The notes beneath the pieces were generated by a model. The model ran no database searches. It saw only the letters and a list, made by a program, of their open reading frames with translations, and had not been told where the DNA came from. From a virus, in IMG/VR virus record IMGVR_UViG_3300037193_000759, positions 1 to 25,113 of that record: a stretch of 25,113 bases of DNA; one strand, 5' to 3'. The first letter of the stretch is position 1; each line of letters starts with the position of its first letter. The translations under genes and the position numbers were made by a program. This document shows, piece after piece, positions 13,258 to 20,977 of this stretch.

Positions 13258-13596
13258 GTGCGCGTTCGCGTTGACGAGAACATCAAGCTGTTCCAGGGCC
13301 ACGTGCCCGTGCGGCTCGCCGCAGGCCAGGAAGTATCCGGTGAGCTGGCGGCCCTGCTGCTGGAGCGGGCGCCGAAGAAGGTGACCCGCCTCGACGCCGA
13401 TCCGGAGGAGGGCGGGGGAGGCGACGGCTCGAAGGAGCCGCCCGCTTCCCTGGCTGACGCTTCCACGGCTACCGAGGTACTGGCCTGGGTCGGCGAGGAC
13501 CAGGAACGTGCCGCCGAGGCGCTGGCCGCGGAAGAGGCCGCGGACAAGCCGCGGTCGACACTGGTGAAGCAGCTCAAGAAGCTCGCCGAGGACTGA
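13258..13596 (+). CDS. Capsid-adjacent hypothetical structural protein, 112 aa
   Basis: GTG at 13258 follows GGAAGGAGGG (13244-13253). The N-terminal 50 residues (MRVRVDENIKLFQGHVPVRL, VSGELAALLLERAPKKVTRL) are a small domain. A Gly/Glu linker follows, then a C-terminal helical motif (STATEVLAWVGEDQERAAEA through LVKQLKKLAED). I have seen this C-terminal pattern at the end of many actinophage proteins coded right after the capsid gene. It could be a head accessory or linker protein. Function uncertain. Confidence 0.75.
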   Translation: MRVRVDENIKLFQGHVPVRLAAGQEVSGELAALLLERAPKKVTRLDADPEEGGGGDGSKEPPASLADASTATEVLAWVGEDQERAAEALAAEEAADKPRSTLVKQLKKLAED

Positions 13597-13608
13597 GGGG
13601 AGGCTGCC

Positions 13609-14235
13609 GTGGCTCTTCCCCCGCTGGCGACGGCGGCCGACCTTGGCAGTGCGGCGGATTCTGCGTCGGCTGCGGATGTGGCGTTGGCGCTGCGCTGGGC
13701 GTCGGCCCGGGTGCGCCGCTACACCGGACAGGACATCAGCTTCGTCGCCAACGACACCATCGAAGTGCCTGGCGGCGAACGGGTCCTTGTGGTGCCGCAG
13801 CGCCCGCTCGTCGTCGATGCCACGCACCCGCTGACCGTGGTGGAGATCGAGGTGCCGGGCAGTGTCGAGACGACGCTGACGGAGAACACGGACTTCACGC
13901 GGCTCGGCAACGAGCTGACCCGCGGCTACCCGTGGCATGCGCCGACGCGGACGATGGGATGGCCGTGGCGGCAGCAGCAGGGTGTGTGGGCTCCGAAGGT
14001 GCGCCTCATCCAGAGCCACGGCTACCTGGAGATCCCTGACGATGTTGTCGAGATCGTCGCTGATCTGGCGAAGATGAACCTCGCCAATCCGGAGAACCTC
14101 CGCAGTGTCGCGATCGACGACTACTCGCGGACGTTCGCGTCGGAGACGATCGGCGGGGCCCGGCTGACGAGGGACCACAAGAACGATCTGCGCCCCTACA
14201 AACGCAGTGGCGCGTTCTCGGTGAGGACGTCGTGA
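13609..14235 (+). CDS. Head-tail connector (adaptor) protein, 208 aa
   Basis: GTG at 13609 after GGGGAGG. The N-terminal half is helical (DLGSAADSASAADVALALRW, ASARVRRYTGQDIS), followed by beta strands (DTIEVPGGERVLVVPQRPLV) and further helices (DVVEIVADLAKMNLANPENL). This matches gp6/gp15-type adaptor proteins, which form a ring under the portal and link it to the tail. Residues ARVRRYTGQ near the start are a typical sign. Located directly after the head genes and before head closure, as expected. Confidence 0.85.
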   Translation: MALPPLATAADLGSAADSASAADVALALRWASARVRRYTGQDISFVANDTIEVPGGERVLVVPQRPLVVDATHPLTVVEIEVPGSVETTLTENTDFTRLGNELTRGYPWHAPTRTMGWPWRQQQGVWAPKVRLIQSHGYLEIPDDVVEIVADLAKMNLANPENLRSVAIDDYSRTFASETIGGARLTRDHKNDLRPYKRSGAFSVRTS

Positions 14236-14648
14236 CTGCGCTTGAGGCCGCGCTGGCGGCTGGACGCCGTGAGGCTGAGGCGCTGATGCGGGACACGGTC
14301 ACCCTGTACCGACCGGGCCCGGACATCTTCGACCGGACCAACGGCCAGACGACGCCCGGGCAGCCCGCGGTCAACTTCTACAGCGGAAAGGCGCGGGTGA
14401 AGGCGGAGCAGCTCGCCGACTCGGAGGTGCAGGCGGGCGAGCAGGAAGTCACGCTGCGCCAGTACAAGGTGTCACTGCCGTTCTCGACCGCTCTGCCCAC
14501 GTCGGGGGAGCGGCCGGCGCCGGGTGATGTGGTGCACGTGACCGCATCGCCGGATGCGCGGCTGGTGGGTGTGCGCCTGTGGGTGACGGGAGTGCAGTAC
14601 TCGGGCACAGCCACGGCGTGGCGGATCATTGCGGAGGACCGGTCATGA
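14232..14648 (+). CDS. Head closure protein (DUF6093-like), 138 aa
   Basis: GTG at 14232 overlaps the connector stop by 4 bases. The N-terminal helix (ALAAGRREAEALMRDTVTLY) is followed by a beta-rich body with YSGKARVKAE, RQYKVSLPFSTALP and DVVHVTASPDARLVGVRLWV. This pattern fits DUF6093 proteins, which I place as head-closure (Hc1) proteins of actinophages. They would seal the connector and receive the tail. Position supports this. Confidence 0.82.
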   Translation: MTALEAALAAGRREAEALMRDTVTLYRPGPDIFDRTNGQTTPGQPAVNFYSGKARVKAEQLADSEVQAGEQEVTLRQYKVSLPFSTALPTSGERPAPGDVVHVTASPDARLVGVRLWVTGVQYSGTATAWRIIAEDRS

Positions 14649-15037
14649 CGATCAACGCGAACACCAGGCAGCTGGACGGCCTCGCTGCCGTGTTCCGTTT
14701 CAACGCGGGCCGCGCGCAGGTGCAGGCGGTCGCCGTGGTCAGCCGCGGGGCGTTGAACGTGAAGAACGGGTGGCGGGCCAACGCCACGGCCACGGCGGGC
14801 CGGCATGCTCGCCTGTACCCGTCGTCGATCAGCTATGACATGCGCCCGCATCCGACGGGCGCGTCGGCGGAGATCGGCCCGGACAAGGGCCGTCCGCAGG
14901 GCCCGCTCGGGAACCTGCTGGAGTTCGGGTCGGTGAACAACCCGCCGCACATGGATGGGGCGCGGGCGCTGGCTGCTGAGGCGCCGGCGTTCACGCTGCA
15001 TGTGGCGGCGATTGCCGCCCAGTTGGGCCGCGGGTGA
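14645..15037 (+). CDS. HK97 gp10-like neck / tail completion protein, 130 aa
   Basis: ATG at 14645 shares the ATGA overlap with the previous stop. The protein has an N-terminal helix, AVVSRGALNVKNGWRANATA, LYPSSISYDMRPHPTGASAE and then PLGNLLEFGSVNNPPH. The E-F-G-S--NPPHMDGARAL segment is the diagnostic end of HK97 gp10-like proteins. These join the head and tail. The longer frame upstream of 14645 overlaps the head-closure gene and is not used. Confidence 0.85.
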   Translation: MTINANTRQLDGLAAVFRFNAGRAQVQAVAVVSRGALNVKNGWRANATATAGRHARLYPSSISYDMRPHPTGASAEIGPDKGRPQGPLGNLLEFGSVNNPPHMDGARALAAEAPAFTLHVAAIAAQLGRG

Positions 15038-15438
15038 GTACCCCGGCCGCCGTTCTCCCGCATCGTGACGCGGTCAAGGCGGCGTTGGAGGCCGCTCAGT
15101 TGACGGTGGGGCTTGGCGGGGCCCCCGATCCTGTGCCGTCGTCGCGCAGGTATGTCGTTCTGTATTTCGCGCCGGGCCAGTCGGTGTCTGAGTCGCTGGC
15201 GGACCGTCGCACGGACTGGGATGGCGTGTTCCAGGTGACGTGTGTGGGCCCGGCGGAGGAGCAGTGCCTGTGGCTGGCCGACAAGGTCCGCACGGCGTTG
15301 CACACCCCGGTCACGGTCGCCGGGCGGCAGGTGTGGCGGCCGGAGGAGCTCGGCGGTCCTCCGGTGCTGCGCGACGACGACGTGTCCCCGCCGCTGTTCT
15401 ACGTGCCGATCCAGTACCACCTCAAGTCCACGTCCTAG
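15034..15438 (+). CDS. Tail terminator protein, 134 aa
   Basis: GTG at 15034 overlaps the previous stop by 4 bases. The alternating pattern is typical of tail terminators: HRDAVKAALEAAQLTVGLGG, then RRYVVLYFAPG, FQVTCVGPAEEQCLWLADKV and final PLFYVPIQYHLKS. It would form a ring at the head-proximal end of the tail tube and stop its growth. It follows the gp10-like gene as in related siphoviruses. Confidence 0.85.
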   Translation: MSTPAAVLPHRDAVKAALEAAQLTVGLGGAPDPVPSSRRYVVLYFAPGQSVSESLADRRTDWDGVFQVTCVGPAEEQCLWLADKVRTALHTPVTVAGRQVWRPEELGGPPVLRDDDVSPPLFYVPIQYHLKSTS

Positions 15439-15448
15439 GAGGAGCTCC

Positions 15449-15781
15449 GTGGCCACTCTCAGCACTCAAACCATCGTTGCCGCCGGGCTCGACCCGACTT
15501 ACGCCGCCGCCTCCGGCGGCGGGGACAAGGTCACGCCGGGTCCGACGACATTCCTGCATGTCATCAACGGCGGCGGCAGCGGCATCACCGTGACCGTGGC
15601 GACGCCCGGAAATTTCTACGCCGCTGTGGCCAATCCCGATCTGACGGTGACGGTCGGTGCGTCCGGGGAGCAGATGATCCCTATTCCCGCCACGCCGTTC
15701 GCGGATCCGTCTGACTCTGGTCTCGCCTCCGTCTCCTATTCGGGCGTGACTAGCGTGACCGTGGCCGCCCTGCGTATCTGA
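15449..15781 (+). CDS. Small structural protein, beta-rich, 110 aa
   Basis: GTG at 15449 after GGAGGAG (15438-15444). The protein is rich in Gly, Thr, Val and Ala, with a regular strand pattern: FLHVINGGGSGITVTVATPG, NPDLTVTVGASGEQMIP and a final YSGVTSVTVAALRI. It looks like a single beta-sandwich domain, a type often encoded among head and tail genes of actinophages. It may decorate the virion, but no direct evidence shows where. A clear terminator follows. Confidence 0.75.
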   Translation: MATLSTQTIVAAGLDPTYAAASGGGDKVTPGPTTFLHVINGGGSGITVTVATPGNFYAAVANPDLTVTVGASGEQMIPIPATPFADPSDSGLASVSYSGVTSVTVAALRI

Positions 15782-15804
15782 CCCCCGCCCCGTAAGCCCA
15801 GCTC

Positions 15805-15828
15805 GCCCCGCCGTGTCGGGGCTTTTTT
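15805..15828 (+). terminator. Rho-independent terminator between head and tail genes
   Basis: GCCCCG (15805-15810) pairs with CGGGGC (15817-15822), loop 6 bases, followed by six T (15823-15828). It lies 24 bases after the stop of the small structural gene and 25 bases before the major tail gene. It should end or reduce head-gene transcription; tail genes would need read-through or their own promoter. Confidence 0.85.
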
Positions 15829-15852
15829 CATGCCCCGAAAGGAGCGCACGTC

Positions 15853-16332
15853 ATGTCCGACGTGATCAACGACGGCAAGACCCGGGTCTACTGGGTGACC
15901 ACCATCGCGAACATCGCGGCGCCGACGGTCGCCGAGTTGAACGCCGGGCTGGACTTCACGGCCCGCATCACCCCGGACGGTCTGAACATCCCGGCGGAGA
16001 CCGCCGACGTCGACAACTCCAGCCTGGCGTCGACGTTCACCACCAACCGGGCTGGCCGCCGCAGCTTCAGCCCCGAGGTGACGTTCAAGCGGGGCGACAG
16101 CGCTGGCGACGACCTGCCGTGGACGACGCTCACCTACCAGACCCTCGGCTACCTCGTCGTGCGGCGCGTCCTCGCCTACACGACGGCCTGGGCTGCCACG
16201 CAGAAGTGCGAGGTCTACCCGGTCGAGTGCGGCGAGAGGAACAGCATCCCGCCGGCCCCGAACGAGGTCGCCAAGTTCACGAGTTCGATGAAGCTTCGGG
16301 ATGAGCCGAACACCAGCGCGACGGTGGCCTGA
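15853..16332 (+). CDS. Major tail protein, 159 aa
   Basis: ATG at 15853 after GAAAGGAG (15837-15844), one of the strongest ribosome binding sites here, as expected for an abundant protein. The protein is beta-rich: KTRVYWVTTIANIAAPTVAE, LDFTARITPDGLNI, then RRSFSPEVTFKRGDS and LTYQTLGYLVVRRVLAY. The pattern (start with a target strand, then AP-TVAELNAG-D) is characteristic of actinophage major tail proteins. It forms the tail tube. It precedes the tail chaperone genes, as usual. Confidence 0.9.
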   Translation: MSDVINDGKTRVYWVTTIANIAAPTVAELNAGLDFTARITPDGLNIPAETADVDNSSLASTFTTNRAGRRSFSPEVTFKRGDSAGDDLPWTTLTYQTLGYLVVRRVLAYTTAWAATQKCEVYPVECGERNSIPPAPNEVAKFTSSMKLRDEPNTSATVA

Positions 16333-16847
16333 TGCCCGATATCAAGGACATCCTCGCGAAGGCGCGCCCGCGGGAGCACACGATCCGTATCTGCCTTGCC
16401 GGTGATGTGGCGGCCGAGGTGGAGCGGCTGGAGGCGGAGCTCGCGGCGACCCAGTCGTGGGTGCAGCAGTCGATCGCCGAGGCCCACCCGGGTATCGAGA
16501 TCGCCGAGGAGATCGCCGCTGCCCGGGAGCGGATGCGCGAGGCCGAGGTCGCGTTCACGTTCCGCGCCCTCGGTGCGAAGGCGTGGAGTGACCTCGTCGC
16601 GCAGCATCCGAGCGAGAAGGAAGAGGAGGCGTGGGACGACGAGTCCCTCGCCCCGGCGCTCGTGGCCGCGTCCGCTGTCGACCCGGTGATGACGCCGGAG
16701 GACGTGGCAGCCCTGTTTGAGCAGATCAACATGGGGCAGCGGCAGGAGCTGATCCAAGCGGCGTGGACGGTGAACGGGGAGGCAACGAGCGTCCCTTTCG
16801 CGTTGCACGCCTCCGCGATCCTCGCCTCCCGCACCGAAGGGAAGTAG
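16332..16847 (+). CDS. Tail assembly chaperone G, 171 aa
   Basis: ATG at 16332 shares one base with the previous stop (TGATG). The product is acidic and helical (AAEVERLEAELAATQSWVQQ; AAARERMREAEVAFTFRALG) with AKAWSDLVAQHPSEKEEEAW and TPEDVAALFEQINMGQRQEL. The KAW-DL---HP pattern and the later helix are typical of actinophage G-type tail chaperones. These keep the tape measure protein soluble and help tube polymerisation. The ribosome most often stops at 16847; a fraction shifts frame at CCCTTTC to make the GT form. Confidence 0.88.
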   Translation: MPDIKDILAKARPREHTIRICLAGDVAAEVERLEAELAATQSWVQQSIAEAHPGIEIAEEIAAARERMREAEVAFTFRALGAKAWSDLVAQHPSEKEEEAWDDESLAPALVAASAVDPVMTPEDVAALFEQINMGQRQELIQAAWTVNGEATSVPFALHASAILASRTEGK

Positions 16848-17152
16848 AGACTGCCCGGGCGTGGGGCGTGCCTCGGTCGATCTTCCTGGGCCGTCCTTGG
16901 CCGCAGCCCGGCGAGCCGCTGTGGACTGATGAGGACCGGGAGTGGGCGCTGGCCCTCGCGCACGTCGAGGCCGATGTGTGCCCGGACTGCCGCCAGCCCT
17001 GGAGCGACGCCACCGACGCGAAGAGCGAGGGCCAGTGGGAGGCGCACCTGGTGCGCTGCCACGCCTGCCACACAGCTGCCCGCACCGTGGGCCAGTTCGA
17101 GACCGGCGGCGGCGATATGCGCGGCCTGCACGTCAACTTGACCAGGGGGTGA
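16332..17152 (+). CDS. Tail assembly chaperone GT by -1 frameshift, 273 aa
   Basis: Joins 16332..16799 to 16799..17152. The second frame is -1 relative to the first, is open from 16721, and ends at TGA 17150-17152. The fusion reads ...ATSVPF then RVARLRDPRLPHRREVETAR and AWGVPRSIFLGR. The T part carries RAWGVPRSIFLG, DREWALALAHVEADVCPDC and VRCHACHTAARTV, a zinc-ribbon-like pair (CPDC, CHAC) usual for the T domain in actinophages. Conserved G/GT production is needed for correct tail length. A GTG at 16868 could start the T part alone, but it lacks a clear ribosome binding site, so the frameshift is preferred. Confidence 0.8.
16793..16799 (+). other. Programmed -1 ribosomal frameshift site CCCTTTC
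   Basis: The heptamer fits X XXY YYZ with the zero frame read as GTC CCT TTC. After slipping back one base the two tRNAs re-pair with CCC and TTT, both with good first-two-base pairing. It lies 48 bases before the G stop and inside the stretch where the -1 frame is open. No other X XXY YYZ heptamer was found between 16721 and 16847. No stimulatory RNA structure was established. Confidence 0.75.
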
Positions 17153-17155
17153 GCC

Positions 17156-20100
17156 GTGGCGGTTCGTACCGTCTCCGTCATCCTCACCGCGGACATTGCG
17201 GCGTTCCGGGCGCGCATGAACGACGCCTCCCGCACCACGCGGCTGACGGCCGCGAACATCCGCACGTCGATGCGGAACGCCGGGCGCACCCTGACCCAGG
17301 TTGGGGAGAACCAGAAGAACGCCCTGAAGATGGTGCAGGGCGCGAGCTTGGGGCTCGTGGCTGCGTTCGGGTTCGCGGTGGCCGCCTCGGCGCGGTTCGA
17401 GAAGGCCATGTCGAACGTCAAGGCCGTCTCGCAGGCGTCCGGCGCGGAGATGGCGAAGCTGCGGTCGGCGGCCCTAGAGGCGGGCCGCACGACCGCGTTC
17501 TCCGCGGTGCAGGCGGCGGAGGCCGAGCACGAGCTCGCCAAGGCCGGCGTGTCCGTCGCGGACATCGCGGGCGGTGCGCTTAAAGGTGCCCTCAACCTGG
17601 CCGCCGCGGCAGAGATCAATGTTGCTGAGGGCGCGGAGATCGCCGCGAACGCGATGACGGTGTTCGGGCTGAAGGGTCGGGACGTCGGGCACGTCGCCGA
17701 CGTGCTTGCCGCGGCGGCAAATAAAAGCACGACCGACGTGCACCAGATGGGGCTCAGCCTCCGCATGGCCGGTCAGGTCGCCTCCCAGACCGGGCTGTCT
17801 CTGGAGGACACGGTCGGTGCGCTGACCTTGTTCGCCGCCGAGGGCCTCAAGGGCTCGGACGCCGGCACCAGCTTCAAGGTGATGCTGCAGCGGCTCACAC
17901 CGCAGTCCAAGGAAGCCCAGGCGACCATGGACCGGTTGGGCTTCTCCGCCTACGACGCCAACGGGCAGTTCGTCGGGCTCGAAGAGATGTCCCGGCGTAT
18001 GAAGGACGCGTTCACGAATCTCACGCCCGAGGCCAGGAACGCCGCGATGGGCGTGATCTTCGGGTCGGACGCAGTGCGCGCCGCGAACATCATCTACAAG
18101 CACGGCGCGGAAGGTGTGAAGACCTACACCAACGCTGTGAACGATCAGGGCTACGCGCAGGCCGTGGCCATGACGCGCATGGACAACCTCATCGGCGACT
18201 TCAAGTTGCTGAAGGCCGCCCTCGAGTCCGCCCTCATCGAGAGCGGCTCGGCGGGCAACGCTGCGCTGCGGGACATGGTGCAGTGGATCACCCGCGTCGT
18301 GAACGCGTACAACAGCCTGCCACCCGAGTTGCAGGCGACGATCGGCCTCATGACCGGCGTCGCAGGCGCTGTCGGCCTCGCCGCGGCCTCCATGCTGCTC
18401 CTGCTGCCGCGAATCATGCTGGTGAAGCGGGAACTCCAGGCCCTCGGCATCACCGCGGCGGCCACCCGTGGGGCGCTCCTCGGCCTCGGCGCGGCCGGCG
18501 CTGTACTTGCCGTGTTCACGGCCGTCGCCTACGGCGTCAGCAAGATGGCCGATGCGTTCGTCGAGGCCCCGCCCAAAGTCGACGCGCTCGCCAAGAGCAT
18601 GGAAGACCTCGCCGAGACAGGCAAAGCCAAGGGCGAGTTGACCAAGGCGTTCGGGAAGGATCTCGACGAACTCGGCGAGGCTGTGGCCCGGATCGCCCAT
18701 CCGACGCTGCTGAAGCGGACGAAGGACTTCTTCTCCACGTTCGACCCGTTCAGCAACACCGACCTCGACCGGGCGCGCGCCGACCTCGAGTCGGTCGACC
18801 AGGCGCTTACGAAGCTGGTGACCTCGGGCAAGGCGGAGGAGGCGCAGGAGACGTTCAAGGCGCTCGCCAAGGCCGCTGAGGAGAACGGGACGTCGACGGA
18901 GAAGTTCCTTACTCTTCTGCCCAGCTATGCGTCGGCGTTGGCGACCACGAACCAGACGGCGCAACTCACCGCCGAGGCACAGAAGGCGCTCGGTGACTCC
19001 ACCGGCATGACCGCCGACGAGATGGCCGACCAGCGGTCCGAGGCGGAGAAACTCGCCGACGCCCTCAACACATTGAACGGCATTGCCATCGCGGCGGCCG
19101 AGGGGCAGATCGGCTTTGAGCAGTCGCTGGACGACCTGTCTGCGGCCGTCGCCGAGAACGGCACGAGCCTGGACGTCACGTCGGAGAAGGGGCGTGCGGT
19201 CAAGACCGCGTTCTTGGACTCGGCGCAGGCGGCCCAGGAGTACGCGCAGTCGGTCGCCGACCAAAAGGGGAGCGTCGAGGCCGGCAACGCGGTCCTGGAG
19301 ACGAGCATTGCCGCCCTGAAGCGGACGATGCAGCAGGCCGGGTTCACCGACAAGCAGATCAAGGACTTGATCGGTACCTACGCGCAACTGCCAGCGAAGA
19401 CCGAGACGCAGGTCGCCGCAGAGATCGCTGGCGCCATGCGGGACCTGGAGACGGTGCAGGGCAAGGTCAAGAAGACCAAGGGCAAGACGATCACCGTTGA
19501 CGCCCTCACCAAGGAGGGGGAGCGGAACCTCGAAGCCCTCGGCTTCAAGGTGAAGCGCACCAAGGGCAAGACGATCGTCATCACGGTGCCAACCGGGTCG
19601 CAGACGGCGAACGTGAACACCCTCGGCGCGGCCATCAACGCCCTGAGGAACAAGAACATCACCATCGCCACCTACTACGAGACCTACGGTGTGAAGCCGC
19701 CGCTGGCCTCGGCCGGGCGCATGTCGTATGGCGGCATTGTCGGCCACGCGGCGGACGGCCTGTACATACCCGGCTACGCGCCGCGTGTCGACGATCAACT
19801 GATCCTGGCCTCCAAGGGCGAAGGCGTCCTCGTGCCGGAGACCGTCCGCAAGGGCGGGCAGCGAACCGGGCTCGGACCGGCCGGCTTCATCGGCGCCCTG
19901 AACGACTGGGGCCGACTGGGCACCCGCATGCCGATGTTCGCGGACGGCGGCATCGTCGGCTACGCCAAGGGCGGCACCATCAAGAAGAAGACCACACCCC
20001 AGTCCGTCATCAACGCCCGCCGTGAAGTCCCAGGCGATCTGGGTGACTTCACCCGGTCCCTCACCAAGTCCGCTTCCGAGATCAAGTCGGCATCCAAAGC

Positions 20101-20977
20101 CCTGGCCACGGACCTGAAGAAGCTGGGAAAGTCCGGGTGGCGGCTGGCCGGACAGGTCGACCGCACGAGCCGCAAGCTCCAAGACCTCGCCAACCGGCGC
20201 GACAAGATCCGTGAGCGGATCGCCGAAGCCCGCCAGTTCGCCAAGGACCAGACGAGCAGCAGCAAGGAGTTCATGCAGCTCGGCGAGGGCAAGAACGCCC
20301 GCTCGCTGATCGCCGACCTGAAGAAGCAGCAGACCGAGGTCGCGGACTTCCAGAAGGACATCGCCTTTCTGCGGCAGCGCGGACTCCACAAGGATCTGCT
20401 GCGGCAGGTCATCGAGGAGGGCCCAGGCAGCGACCTCGCCGAACGGCTGATGACCGCATCCAGTTCCGAGTTCAAGGAGCTCAACGCCCTTGCAAAGAAG
20501 GGCGCCGGGCTGGCCACGAGCGTCGGACGCCTCACTGCGGATGCCATGTTCGACAGCGGCAAGAACGCTTCCAAAGGCTTCCTCGCCGGGCTGATCTCCG
20601 AGGAGAAGGCTCTGCAGAAGCAGATGACGAAGCTCGGCGAGAGCCTCGTCAAAGCGATCAAGCGTGCCCTGAAAATCAAGTCTCCGTCGCAGGTCATGCG
20701 AGACCAGGTCGGCAAGCAACTCGGCGCCGGCCTCGTCCAGGGAATGGATCGGTCTCGTGCCGACGTGCAGGCCGCAGGCCATCGCATGTCCGCTGCCGCG
20801 ATCAGTGCCGCCTGGGGCAGCCCGCCCGCTGGCGCCATGACAGGGGCAGGCGGGACCGAGGTCCGCGTGTTCATCGGCGACCAAGAGATCCGCGACATCG
20901 TCCGCGTCGAGACCCGCCCCCTCATCCGCGACAGCGAACAACGGACGGCGTACCGGGCAAAGGTGGGGAGGCGCTGA
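17156..20977 (+). CDS. Tape measure protein, 1273 aa
   Basis: GTG at 17156 after AGGGGGTGA. Residues about 80-350 match the TP901-type minor tail domain: FEKAMSNVKAVSQASGAEMA, GRTTAFSAVQAAEAEHELAK, MTVFGLKGRDVGHVADVLAA and GTSFKVMLQRLTPQ are typical. Two hydrophobic segments (about 395-420 and 440-465) may insert into the host membrane at DNA entry. Residues about 769-780 and 798-809 repeat KTKGKTITV / RTKGKTIVITV. The C-terminal third is helical and includes IKRALKIKSPSQVMRDQVGK, a usual end motif. The protein sets the tail length and passes with the DNA. Length and position after the chaperones are as expected. Confidence 0.95.
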   Translation: MAVRTVSVILTADIAAFRARMNDASRTTRLTAANIRTSMRNAGRTLTQVGENQKNALKMVQGASLGLVAAFGFAVAASARFEKAMSNVKAVSQASGAEMAKLRSAALEAGRTTAFSAVQAAEAEHELAKAGVSVADIAGGALKGALNLAAAAEINVAEGAEIAANAMTVFGLKGRDVGHVADVLAAAANKSTTDVHQMGLSLRMAGQVASQTGLSLEDTVGALTLFAAEGLKGSDAGTSFKVMLQRLTPQSKEAQATMDRLGFSAYDANGQFVGLEEMSRRMKDAFTNLTPEARNAAMGVIFGSDAVRAANIIYKHGAEGVKTYTNAVNDQGYAQAVAMTRMDNLIGDFKLLKAALESALIESGSAGNAALRDMVQWITRVVNAYNSLPPELQATIGLMTGVAGAVGLAAASMLLLLPRIMLVKRELQALGITAAATRGALLGLGAAGAVLAVFTAVAYGVSKMADAFVEAPPKVDALAKSMEDLAETGKAKGELTKAFGKDLDELGEAVARIAHPTLLKRTKDFFSTFDPFSNTDLDRARADLESVDQALTKLVTSGKAEEAQETFKALAKAAEENGTSTEKFLTLLPSYASALATTNQTAQLTAEAQKALGDSTGMTADEMADQRSEAEKLADALNTLNGIAIAAAEGQIGFEQSLDDLSAAVAENGTSLDVTSEKGRAVKTAFLDSAQAAQEYAQSVADQKGSVEAGNAVLETSIAALKRTMQQAGFTDKQIKDLIGTYAQLPAKTETQVAAEIAGAMRDLETVQGKVKKTKGKTITVDALTKEGERNLEALGFKVKRTKGKTIVITVPTGSQTANVNTLGAAINALRNKNITIATYYETYGVKPPLASAGRMSYGGIVGHAADGLYIPGYAPRVDDQLILASKGEGVLVPETVRKGGQRTGLGPAGFIGALNDWGRLGTRMPMFADGGIVGYAKGGTIKKKTTPQSVINARREVPGDLGDFTRSLTKSASEIKSASKALATDLKKLGKSGWRLAGQVDRTSRKLQDLANRRDKIRERIAEARQFAKDQTSSSKEFMQLGEGKNARSLIADLKKQQTEVADFQKDIAFLRQRGLHKDLLRQVIEEGPGSDLAERLMTASSSEFKELNALAKKGAGLATSVGRLTADAMFDSGKNASKGFLAGLISEEKALQKQMTKLGESLVKAIKRALKIKSPSQVMRDQVGKQLGAGLVQGMDRSRADVQAAGHRMSAAAISAAWGSPPAGAMTGAGGTEVRVFIGDQEIRDIVRVETRPLIRDSEQRTAYRAKVGRR

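Noticed and set aside
11431-14178. 915-residue reverse-strand open frame
   Set aside because: Covers scaffold, Prp-like, capsid and connector genes; low-complexity Arg/His/Val-rich product typical of the antisense frame in high-GC genes.
16833-16847. GAAGGGAAG as the frameshift site near the G stop
   Set aside because: Does not fit X XXY YYZ in the zero frame, and re-pairing after a -1 slip would be poor; CCCTTTC at 16793 fits fully.
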